Source: Spirochaetales bacterium (GTDB lineage: Bacteria; Spirochaetota; Leptospiria; Leptospirales; Leptonemataceae). From it: a DNA stretch of 64,000 nt. Below are positions 17,576 to 24,918 of the stretch, piece after piece. Numbering within the stretch: position 1 is the stretch's first letter; each line of letters starts with the position of its first letter. The notes under the pieces are model-generated. The model did not search any database and was not told the DNA's origin. It saw nothing but the letters and a program-made list of their open reading frames with translations. The position numbers and the translations under genes are program-made. The stretch lies in NCBI GenBank assembly GCA_024233935.1, contig JACKOY010000011.1, positions 1-64,000 of the forward strand, read 5' to 3'.

Positions 17576-18256
17576 GTGAAGATGAGAACAGATTTGGGAG
17601 CGAGCATGGTGGCAGTGTTCAGCTTTGCAGTGATCGCCGGTTTCTCGGGGACAATGGCAACCGTCGCCTATAGCAGCGCCATTGAGTCACGGCGGAACCG
17701 CTCCATGGAAATTGAAAGACCGCAGATAGAACGTCAGCTGCGTTCCAGAGCACAAGAAGCCGCCGCAGAACTATCCGGCAGCGCCGAGAAGGATTTTCCA
17801 GATCGACTCGGTTACCGAAACAACGCGTGCAACTGGTACCGACAGACACGCTGGACGCGCACTTGTGAGTCCTACACACTCGTGATCCGACCCGACGGCG
17901 CGATCATACAACCAGATTGTTATTGCACAAGCACGCTGCTTCTGGAGGGGTCCGAACCGTCCACCCGGCAATCAGGAACCGTGTTTGAAGTGCGGGACAT
18001 TTCCGGCCAGAGCTTCGTGGCAAGTTCAGCCTCCTTTTCCGCAGTTCATAACGGCGTCCGCCGGGAAGACTATGCTGCTGTCGCTCTCATTCAAGAGCAG
18101 GCCGCCTTCCAGCTACAGCACGAGGACGAACTACTGACCCGCGCACAGTACTTTGGAGGACTCCTGGTTTCGGCCCTGCTGGGTACGTTCGCCGCCTATT
18201 GGTCGTGGAAACGTGTCCGTCCAGAAGTCATTGAATCACAAACAAATAGAATATAG
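17576..18256 (+). CDS. Membrane protein with periplasmic domain, first gene of sigma54 unit
   Basis: 226 residues. One membrane helix lies near the N-terminus (MVAVFSFAVIAGFSGTMATV), then a domain of about 160 residues with several Cys (NNACNWYRQ, RTCESY, PDCYCT), then a second helix (YFGGLLVSALLGTFAAYWSW) and a short cytoplasmic tail. The topology resembles a CHASE-like extracytoplasmic sensor, but no output domain follows. AGGAGG at 17564-17569 sits 6 bp before GTG 17576, which fixes this start over GTG 17546 or ATG 17582. It is followed 11 bp later by another membrane protein. No family recognised. Confidence 0.72.
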   Translation: MKMRTDLGASMVAVFSFAVIAGFSGTMATVAYSSAIESRRNRSMEIERPQIERQLRSRAQEAAAELSGSAEKDFPDRLGYRNNACNWYRQTRWTRTCESYTLVIRPDGAIIQPDCYCTSTLLLEGSEPSTRQSGTVFEVRDISGQSFVASSASFSAVHNGVRREDYAAVALIQEQAAFQLQHEDELLTRAQYFGGLLVSALLGTFAAYWSWKRVRPEVIESQTNRI

Positions 18257-18267
18257 GGAGAATTAAC

Positions 18268-18681
18268 ATGAACGAAAAAGAGACAAACATGGTTCTGCTG
18301 CGAGAGTTACACAACAATATCTGGGGAATACTCAAACACCTGATGAAGTTCGACACGTTCGTTCTGATCCTGGTCGTGCTTTTTGACCTGGTGATGATAC
18401 CAATCGCGTTCGGCCTGCGCACCACGGCCGGCGTCGAAGCATGCTTCGCTCTGGTGCTGGTCGTGGGCTTCGCGTTCAGTCTTCTGCTCTTGAACAACCG
18501 CCGCATTCAGCGTCAACAGGTCGACGCGCTCCGCGCCATGTACACCGATCTTGGGTTTGATCGTTACTATTCGGAAAAAACGACCGGCCTGTATTCGCGA
18601 CGTTACGACCTTTTCGTGTTCTTGATATTGACCAGTTCGGTGGGCACACTCTTGATTACCTATTTCTGGATCATAAGCTGA
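18268..18681 (+). CDS. Small three-helix membrane protein, second gene of sigma54 unit
   Basis: 137 residues with hydrophobic helices at about 28-48, 55-75 (FALVLVVGFAFSLLLL) and 113-135 (FVFLILTSSVGTLLITYFWI). A charged stretch between helices 2 and 3 (RRIQRQQVDALRAMY) should be cytoplasmic or a short amphipathic linker. A good ribosome-binding site (AGGGAG) precedes the ATG. The 11-bp spacing after the previous gene implies co-transcription from the sigma54 promoter. No family recognised. A strong hairpin ends the unit. Confidence 0.7.
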   Translation: MNEKETNMVLLRELHNNIWGILKHLMKFDTFVLILVVLFDLVMIPIAFGLRTTAGVEACFALVLVVGFAFSLLLLNNRRIQRQQVDALRAMYTDLGFDRYYSEKTTGLYSRRYDLFVFLILTSSVGTLLITYFWIIS

Positions 18682-18694
18682 CAGGGCGCTGCGA

Positions 18695-18725
18695 AGCGTT
18701 CGATCGGGTTCTTCGATCGAACGCT
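18695..18725. terminator. Perfect 12-bp stem-loop between convergent genes
   Basis: AGCGTTCGATCG and CGATCGAACGCT pair perfectly around a 7-base loop. It lies between the sigma54 unit and the convergent metzincin gene. There is no T-tract on either side, so it may act as a rho-assisted or bidirectional terminator, or as a protein-binding palindrome. Confidence 0.55.
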
Positions 18726-18730
18726 CCGGC

Positions 18731-19693
18731 TTACGGGTTGGCCGGCGCAAAAAGCGGGCGAAAATCGCGATCCAGGATTTGCACGGTTTCGGAACCGTCT
18801 TCGTGCAGAGCGTGCATGATCGTGATCACGCCGGCCGGAAGCGGCAAAGTCTGCGGTGCCGTCCCTTCTAACGCAGAGAACCCGTTTCCAATCGAAGCCG
18901 AAACGAAAAACGTCGGGAAACTCCAGTGCCGGACTACGGAACCGCTGGTGCTGAAGTAGCGCGAACTGTCCACGGTTGGCGACTGCACGGTGGGGCTGTA
19001 GGCCGATTGTACGGCCGAAATCTCCGAAGCGTGGGGTGTGTCCGCACCCGCGGTGCTCGGAAACATGATACAATTGAGCGCGGAAGCGCCGCAGTCGGGC
19101 GCGGTGCCGGTTCCATCTCCGGTCGTATGCTGCAAGCCCAGACAGTGACCGATCTCGTGGGTGAACACGCTTTGCTTGTCCGCCGCCGACGCGGCCCCCG
19201 ACTGATAGCTGTTTCGCATAAGGGCAGTCGTATCGAGAATGCGACCCGCCTGGCCCGCGGACGTCAGAATCCGCGTCCAGCAAACGCCGATCGTACTGCT
19301 GCTTTGCGCAAACACGCAACCCGAACCCTTCAGGGCGTCCGGGATGCCCACGGCAACGCAATCGTCCCCGCTGCTCGTAATCCAGTTGGGAGGGCTGAAC
19401 TGAAAGGCCGTGCTGACACCGCGAGCGCCGCCCCGAAACGATGTGCCGAGGCCAATCTGCCAGGCATCCAGGCCGGTGGTGGCCCGGTTGATCAGGGTGG
19501 AATCGCCACCCAGCACCTGCACGGAAGAACTGAGTAAAGCCACGAGCGCCCCGCTCTGGTCAACGGACTCGTCTCCGGGCACCGCAAGCCGACAGTTCAG
19601 GAAAAACAACAGACCGACGCCGGGCAACACCAGGCGGAAGGCGCGACGGAACACCCCGGCCCATGCTGACAGCAGTCCTGAATTTACGTTCAT
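18731..19693 (-). CDS. Metzincin-type zinc metalloprotease lipoprotein
   Basis: 320 residues from ATG 19693, which gives a signal peptide ending VGLLFFLNC with lipidated Cys34. An in-frame ATG at 19846 would bury this signal 51 residues in. The zinc motif HEIGHCLGLQH starts at residue 179 and fits HExxHxxGxxH; NCIMFPS downstream supplies the metzincin Met-turn. A likely beta-rich region of about 80 residues follows. It should be a surface or periplasmic peptidase of matrixin or related type. Several paired Cys suggest disulfides. It follows the CsgG-like lipoprotein gene on the same strand after 116 bp. Confidence 0.83.
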   Translation of the reverse strand: MNVNSGLLSAWAGVFRRAFRLVLPGVGLLFFLNCRLAVPGDESVDQSGALVALLSSSVQVLGGDSTLINRATTGLDAWQIGLGTSFRGGARGVSTAFQFSPPNWITSSGDDCVAVGIPDALKGSGCVFAQSSSTIGVCWTRILTSAGQAGRILDTTALMRNSYQSGAASAADKQSVFTHEIGHCLGLQHTTGDGTGTAPDCGASALNCIMFPSTAGADTPHASEISAVQSAYSPTVQSPTVDSSRYFSTSGSVVRHWSFPTFFVSASIGNGFSALEGTAPQTLPLPAGVITIMHALHEDGSETVQILDRDFRPLFAPANP

Positions 19694-19809
19694 AAAGCGG
19701 GGCCCGCAATCATAGTTCGCAACCGTAGTGGCTCTGGAAAGCCCGGCCTTCATCGTTAGAAAACAGACGGGGCCGCCTCGCGACCAGCACGCAAAAAGCA
19801 AACAACATG

Positions 19810-20898
19810 TCACAGAAGCCCGCGACTCCGAAGAGAAAGCACACATTCTCCCACGGCACGCCGCACCAGCACGCGGGCATGATCCTGACCGATTACCTCA
19901 CGCTCCTCTTTCCAGACGATCTGTCCCGTTTCGACTTCGATGGCCCGGATCTGCAACCGCAGAAGACGCTCTCCACCAACGTTTTCGAGCGCCAGGGTTC
20001 CAAAGACGAGCACGTCGGCTTCGGTCAGATGGCCAACCTGGTTTCGTCGGCTTTCCGTCAGGCCGGATTGCGCAAAGGCGATCTCCGAAAGGATGTGATC
20101 CGTTGTGGCTCGATCCACAAGTACTGCCTGCTGCTCCAACAGGGCCGTCTCCACAAGTTCACGCGCACGACGCAGCTGGGCCGTGGGGGCGCCACCCGCA
20201 TCTTCGAAGGGCATCACGGCCAGCACCCGCGCGGAACCGATGAAGAAACGATCCCGAAATGTAAGCTCTTCCAGATCCAGACGGAAGTCCTGCTCGAAGC
20301 GCGAAAACAGCTCTCGTTCAATCACGGTCGTTGACGTGTCACTTGAACCTTCCACCGAGCTTAAAGCGGGATCTGCGGCGAGGGCCACAAACGGAACCAA
20401 CAGGCCCATGAGATAGTTGTGCGTAACCTCGTACTTGTAGGTGCGAAGCAAAGTGTGGCGTTCATTGTCGTAGACTGCAAAGGTGCCGCTTCCCCCGCTA
20501 CCCCCATTTGCGGGAAATACGCCCCCGCTAAGACAGAACAATAAAAGAAAAGGATTGGCGCCATCGCGGTAGTCGATCATCTCTCCGGTATATTCGACCC
20601 GGATATTCGCTCGCGGATTCACGGTAAAGGTGCTGCTTGCCCGAAAGTAGTCTCCCATGTGACCGGTCTGATAGCTGCGCCCGATTCGAATGCGATCGTT
20701 TTCACTTGCTTCCTGCTCATCGCCAAATCGCTCCGGCAACACCCCCGGACGGTTCGTAATTCGTACAGGCACGCTGCCCGCGAAGCGGTCCCCGCGACGG
20801 CCCGAAGACGGGACGTAAGCCTGGTGCAAAAAGCACTGAGACAGAAGCGAAAGCAAAAGCCCGACGACGAAGGTGCGAAATGGTATCCATCTGATCAT
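19810..20898 (-). CDS. Lipoprotein with C-terminal CsgG/LpoB-like domain
   Basis: 362 residues. The signal VVGLLLSLLSQC gives a lipobox. The middle carries RIRIGRSYQTGHMGDYF and a Gly/Ser-rich NGGSGGSGTF loop. The last 150 residues (VLAVMPFEDAGG, then ETALLEQQAVLVDRATTDHI, TEADVLVFGTL, IVWKEEREV) have the pattern of CsgG and LpoB-like penicillin-binding protein cofactors. Family members act at the outer membrane in secretion or in activating peptidoglycan synthases. The start overlaps the stop of the methyltransferase gene by 4 bp, so the two form an operon. Confidence 0.75.
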   Translation of the reverse strand: MIRWIPFRTFVVGLLLSLLSQCFLHQAYVPSSGRRGDRFAGSVPVRITNRPGVLPERFGDEQEASENDRIRIGRSYQTGHMGDYFRASSTFTVNPRANIRVEYTGEMIDYRDGANPFLLLFCLSGGVFPANGGSGGSGTFAVYDNERHTLLRTYKYEVTHNYLMGLLVPFVALAADPALSSVEGSSDTSTTVIERELFSRFEQDFRLDLEELTFRDRFFIGSARVLAVMPFEDAGGAPTAQLRRARELVETALLEQQAVLVDRATTDHILSEIAFAQSGLTESRRNQVGHLTEADVLVFGTLALENVGGERLLRLQIRAIEVETGQIVWKEEREVIGQDHARVLVRRAVGECVLSLRSRGLL

Positions 20899-21512
20899 CG
20901 GGCTTCTCCAAGATACATGTAAGTGCCGACCCGCGGCCCCGGAATATAAAAACGATGCAAACGCTCGAACCTAAAACAACCCGCGATCAGCGTATCAATG
21001 CGCCGGTTCAGATGGCAACCGCCGGCGATCCATTTTTGAATAGGAGTCAGCACATCCTGAAAAAAAGCGACGCCACCGGTCGGCGCCCGACCATGTTCCA
21101 CAAACAGATAGAGACCGTCACGCTTGAGGACCCGCCGTAACTCTCGAAGCGCCTGCACCGCGTCAGGAACTGTACAAAGAGTCCAGGTCGTGACTACCGT
21201 ATCAAAGCTGCCATCGGGCGCTTCGATACGGCTACCGGCCTTGTGCGCAGCCAGATCCGTGAAGGTCACCGGAAAAGAACACGCGGCAATACGATCGGCA
21301 GCGAGGCGGCGGCCCAGCAGGGCCGGATCGACGGCTGTAACGGATTCTACTGCGGATGGATAAAAGGGCAAATTCAGGCCGGACCCAAAACCCAGTTCGA
21401 GCACGCGCCCGTATGCTCTCCTTAACGCCCGCTTGCGCAGACGCTCGAAATCGGGCGCATCCATGAAGCGGTTGATGCAACACGGCAGAATGCGTTCGGC
21501 GTAAATACCCAT
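20895..21512 (-). CDS. Class I SAM-dependent methyltransferase
   Basis: 205 residues. The SAM-binding motif I is VLELGFGSGLNLPFYP with the following acidic residue in VTAVDP; motif IV-like FDTVVTTWTLCTVPD is present. A late segment LYLFVEHGRAP follows. The N-terminus MGIYAERILPCCINRFMD resembles methyltransferases of the UbiE/PmtA-like group found with lipid metabolism, so a phospholipid or quinone substrate is possible but not shown. It is the first gene of a minus-strand unit with the CsgG-like lipoprotein. The 127-bp gap before the divergent kinase gene must contain both promoters. Confidence 0.87.
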   Translation of the reverse strand: MGIYAERILPCCINRFMDAPDFERLRKRALRRAYGRVLELGFGSGLNLPFYPSAVESVTAVDPALLGRRLAADRIAACSFPVTFTDLAAHKAGSRIEAPDGSFDTVVTTWTLCTVPDAVQALRELRRVLKRDGLYLFVEHGRAPTGGVAFFQDVLTPIQKWIAGGCHLNRRIDTLIAGCFRFERLHRFYIPGPRVGTYMYLGEAR

Positions 21513-21639
21513 ATTCTAATCGGAGAGCGATTTGGACCCGGTGCGACCTTGTTTTTATCAACAGTCTTCTAACACAAACGAAACACGGCGCGCAAGATTT
21601 TTTGTTTTTTTTACCGGAGATTCGGGGCCAAACTGACGT

Positions 21640-23325
21640 GTGAGTGCTTCGGAGCCGGAGAATCGCTATACCGCGATCAATGTTGCACGGAGCCTTATCA
21701 GCCTGGTCCCTGTGTATGTAGCGTACCGGTCCGGCTATCCTTCTTTTCTCGTCGCGATGAGCACGTTTGCCGCTCTCGCCACCGCCTGGCTCGTGCTCAC
21801 GGAGTTGCGTGTGCTTCGAGAGTCGCGCCATCCGCGCCTCGCCTACATACCCACAACTATCGATATGATGGTCTTTACGATTTTTGTGTATTTTTCGGGA
21901 ACGGTGAATTCCTTTATTGTGGCAGGCTACGTCTTGACCACTGCCCTTTCATCTTTGAACACGCGCGTTAACCAGGGTCGCTACGCCGTGTTGCTTTCCA
22001 TCACCTTGTTCGTCTCAATGAGCCTGGCAGTCTACCTCGGCATACTTCCTCGCATAAGCGTTTTTGAGGAGGGCGCTTCGGCCGGTGGTTACGCCTTGCT
22101 TTTTGCATTCTTTTTTGTCCCGGCTGCAATCATATTGGTCCACGTGGTTGTGCAGGGACTGACCCGGCGCAATGAACAACTCCTGCAAGATGCCCGTGCT
22201 GCGGTGCGATCGCGGACGGACTTTCTGGCGAACATGAGCCACGAAATCCGAACGCCTTTAAACGCTCTTCTCGGCGCAAACGAGCTGTTGCGAGAAGCAA
22301 ACCTGACCGATGATGAAGCGCGCCTTGTGGATTTATCATCCCGGGCGTGCGTGCGTCTGAACGGTCTCCTAAATGACGTCCTGGATTTTGCCCGCCTGGA
22401 CGCAAATCAGGTGGCCCTTGACGAAAGCCGATTCGATGCCCGCGACGCCATAAGGGAAACAGCGCTTCTTTTTCTCTCCCAGGCCCGATCAAAGGGGCTG
22501 AACTTTCGCACCATGTTCGAACCCGATACGGAACTCCGGGTATTTGGGGATCGCGAGCGTCTCCAGCGAATCGTTGCTCACGCCCTGGACAACGCCTTAA
22601 AATTTACGGAGCAAGGCGATGTCACCCTGCGGGTCGCCTCCAGGCATGCCCCGTCCAGCCTGGAACTGGAGGTCACGGTTCGCGACAGCGGAATCGGAAT
22701 CCACGAAGAAGATCAGAAACACATCTTTGATACGTTCCATCAAGGCAAGCACCGGCCGAGCCATCGTTATGGTGGTCGGGGTCTGGGGTTGCCGATCAGC
22801 CGGGCTCTCGCGCGTTTGATGGGAGGCGACTTGAAAGTGGAAAGCGAACCCGGGCGCGGCACACGGGTCTGCCTTGAGCTTTCGCTGCCCCGGGCTCAGG
22901 GTGGCGAGTGGCCGGAGGCCCGCCAAGGGCTTCGAATCCTGATCGCCGAAGACGCCGAGGAGAACCGAATCCTCATGGCTCGCTTTCTGGCCGGAAACTC
23001 CTTTCGGCTGGAGTTTGCCGAACACGGTCGGCGGGCCTGCGAGCTTTTTGAGCTCCAGGACTACGACCTTGTATTCATGGATTTGCAGATGCCCGAGATG
23101 GACGGCTATACGGCCACGCGATACATGCGCAGCCTGGAGGCGAAACGAGGTCAACAGCCAACCCCCATTGTCGCGCTGACGGCCAACGCCATGCCAGAAC
23201 AGGTTGATCAGGCCATGGAATCCGGCTGCACCCTCTTTCTAACGAAACCGATCACACGCAACACTGTGCTCGAAACGATCGAACGCTGCACGGCTACTCG
23301 CGGATCGGCAGCGAAAGCAGGCTGA
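21640..23325 (+). CDS. Hybrid sensor histidine kinase / response regulator
   Basis: 561 residues. Five or six membrane helices (about 15-175) have no large periplasmic loop. Next come HisKA with FLANMSHEIRTPLN (phosphorylated His201), HATPase_c with DNALKFTEQG, DSGIGIHEEDQ and GRGLGLPISRAL, then a receiver domain with DYDLVFMDLQMPEMDG (Asp481). No HPt domain is fused, so the phosphate should go to a separate HPt protein or stay internal. The start is GTG (21640); a second GTG at 21638 is out of frame. The last 32 bp overlap the 3' end of the convergent M23 gene. Confidence 0.93.
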   Translation: MSASEPENRYTAINVARSLISLVPVYVAYRSGYPSFLVAMSTFAALATAWLVLTELRVLRESRHPRLAYIPTTIDMMVFTIFVYFSGTVNSFIVAGYVLTTALSSLNTRVNQGRYAVLLSITLFVSMSLAVYLGILPRISVFEEGASAGGYALLFAFFFVPAAIILVHVVVQGLTRRNEQLLQDARAAVRSRTDFLANMSHEIRTPLNALLGANELLREANLTDDEARLVDLSSRACVRLNGLLNDVLDFARLDANQVALDESRFDARDAIRETALLFLSQARSKGLNFRTMFEPDTELRVFGDRERLQRIVAHALDNALKFTEQGDVTLRVASRHAPSSLELEVTVRDSGIGIHEEDQKHIFDTFHQGKHRPSHRYGGRGLGLPISRALARLMGGDLKVESEPGRGTRVCLELSLPRAQGGEWPEARQGLRILIAEDAEENRILMARFLAGNSFRLEFAEHGRRACELFELQDYDLVFMDLQMPEMDGYTATRYMRSLEAKRGQQPTPIVALTANAMPEQVDQAMESGCTLFLTKPITRNTVLETIERCTATRGSAAKAG

Positions 23326-24724
23326 GCGGATTAACCGGCACATTTCGAATCCAGAGCCCCAGATGCAGGTGCGGACCGGTAGCCATTCCGGTTGCTCCGC
23401 TCTTTCCAATTTCCTGCGCCGCTTCCACGCGATCGCCCTCGCTGACCAAAAAGCGACTCTGGTGCATGTAACCAGAAAAGACCCCGTGACCGTGATCAAT
23501 CACCGTGTAGTTGCCTTCGTAGTACATGCGCTGGGCACAAACAATGCGTCCATCGGCGATTGCGTAAATCGGCGCGCCGGTGAAACCACGCAGATCAAGC
23601 CCGCGATGCGGACGAATGGTCGGCGGTTGATAAACGGTACGACCGTTCTCACGGTAGTACCGGATAGACTTGCGGCGTATGAAAAAAGGCGAAGTGATAC
23701 GATGCATATCACGCGGATGCGCCATCTGTCCGCTCAGCTGATTGGCGCTGCGAATTGCGAAGATCTGGTTCTTCTTTTGTTGGCTGGTCTGTATTAATGC
23801 CGTTACTTCCGGGTCCGGCTCGTGCCAACGACTCCGGTCTCCCAGGTTGATGCGCGAAACGGACATGGGATAATTGGTTTCCCGAATGGGCAGCACGTAA
23901 CTCAGCAGGCGGCTTTGCCCGCCTTCGGTTACAACCAGTTGTAGCGGTTGGTCTCCTGGCGGCCGGTCCGGCGGGATTGCGAAAAGAGCCCGGTAACCCC
24001 AGCTCGTGCGATCAACCGGCACTTCTTCGCCCCGGAAAGTCAGCTTGACTTCTCCGAGGGCCAGCAGGCGGGCCAGGGTCGAGGCTCCGGCTTCAGACAC
24101 GTGTGGGCGAAGCTCAAGATAGGCCGCGTTCCCCTGGGCAAACTTCTCGGCAAAAACATGCACCGAAAAGAAATCTTCATCGAACTGACGGCTTTCCGGC
24201 GTCGGCAGCTGGTAGCTGTAAGGAACCTGAACGCGTGTGTATTCCGTAACCTGTTGCCAATGAAAGCCCTCCCGGACCGTTTCGACTGCGACCCGGCGCA
24301 CGCCAACCTTGAGACGACGGCCGGCCCGAAGAATGCCGTTCGGTTGCATGCGATTCCAGCTGGCCAGACGGCCGACCGAAGTACGATGACGACTTGCAAT
24401 CTCGCTCAAAGTGTCTCCCGGCCGGACTCGATAGTAAACCGGGACGTATCGATAACTGGTGACGGTGGGCGAATTGTTTGCAGATGAAGCTGCCTGGGGA
24501 TTGGGCACGCGCAGGCTGCGTCCGGCAAGCAGGACCGAACGCGGGTTCAGGTCGTTCATTTGCGCGATCTGACCGACGCTGGTACGGAAGCGACGGGCGA
24601 TGCGCGAAAGCGTGTCACCCCGTTGAACGCGATAGACTGTTGTGGCCTGCTCCCCGGTCAGCGGCAGGGACAGACCCCCAAGATATATTACGAAACAAAT
24701 GAAATAAATGCTGGTTCTCTTCAT
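23294..24724 (-). CDS. LysM-LysM-peptidase M23 cell-wall endopeptidase
   Basis: 476 residues with a signal peptide. Two LysM peptidoglycan-binding repeats occur at about 28-75 (VYRVQRGDTLSRIARRF) and 95-142 (YYRVRPGDTLSEIASRH). A linker of about 200 residues leads to the M23 domain with RPHRGLDLRG (zinc His and Asp), and the second zinc motif GPHLHLG near the end. These are lysostaphin-type endopeptidases that cut peptide cross-links in the periplasm during growth or division. The 3' end overlaps the convergent histidine kinase gene by 32 bp. Confidence 0.93.
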   Translation of the reverse strand: MKRTSIYFICFVIYLGGLSLPLTGEQATTVYRVQRGDTLSRIARRFRTSVGQIAQMNDLNPRSVLLAGRSLRVPNPQAASSANNSPTVTSYRYVPVYYRVRPGDTLSEIASRHRTSVGRLASWNRMQPNGILRAGRRLKVGVRRVAVETVREGFHWQQVTEYTRVQVPYSYQLPTPESRQFDEDFFSVHVFAEKFAQGNAAYLELRPHVSEAGASTLARLLALGEVKLTFRGEEVPVDRTSWGYRALFAIPPDRPPGDQPLQLVVTEGGQSRLLSYVLPIRETNYPMSVSRINLGDRSRWHEPDPEVTALIQTSQQKKNQIFAIRSANQLSGQMAHPRDMHRITSPFFIRRKSIRYYRENGRTVYQPPTIRPHRGLDLRGFTGAPIYAIADGRIVCAQRMYYEGNYTVIDHGHGVFSGYMHQSRFLVSEGDRVEAAQEIGKSGATGMATGPHLHLGLWIRNVPVNPLSLLSLPIRE

Positions 24725-24771
24725 TTAGAATCCTCTGACCCGCGCACGCCCCCCATCGCACTCGCAGCCTC

Positions 24772-24886
24772 CTGCCGAACACGCCTGCTGAAGGGGCACC
24801 TATATGACTATCGGCGCGGTGCCCGCTTTTCGGCAGTCCGGTCGTCGGTCAGTCCAACGGCGCCTGGCGTTTCCGCCAGCATTTTT
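24772..24886. other. Nested inverted repeats between feoB and the M23 gene
   Basis: The 194-bp gap holds CTGCCGAA (24772-24779) pairing with TTCGGCAG (24829-24836), enclosing GGGCACC (24794-24800) pairing with GGTGCCC (24818-24824). A separate CTGGCG-TTTC-CGCCAG stem (24864-24879) is followed by TTTTT on the plus strand. The last has terminator form only in the rightward direction, where no gene precedes it. The nested pair could be the feoB 3' end or a 5' leader structure of the M23 gene. Confidence 0.45.
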
Positions 24887-24918
24887 CAGAATCGCAGGCA
24901 GGGCCGGCCCGTGGCTGT

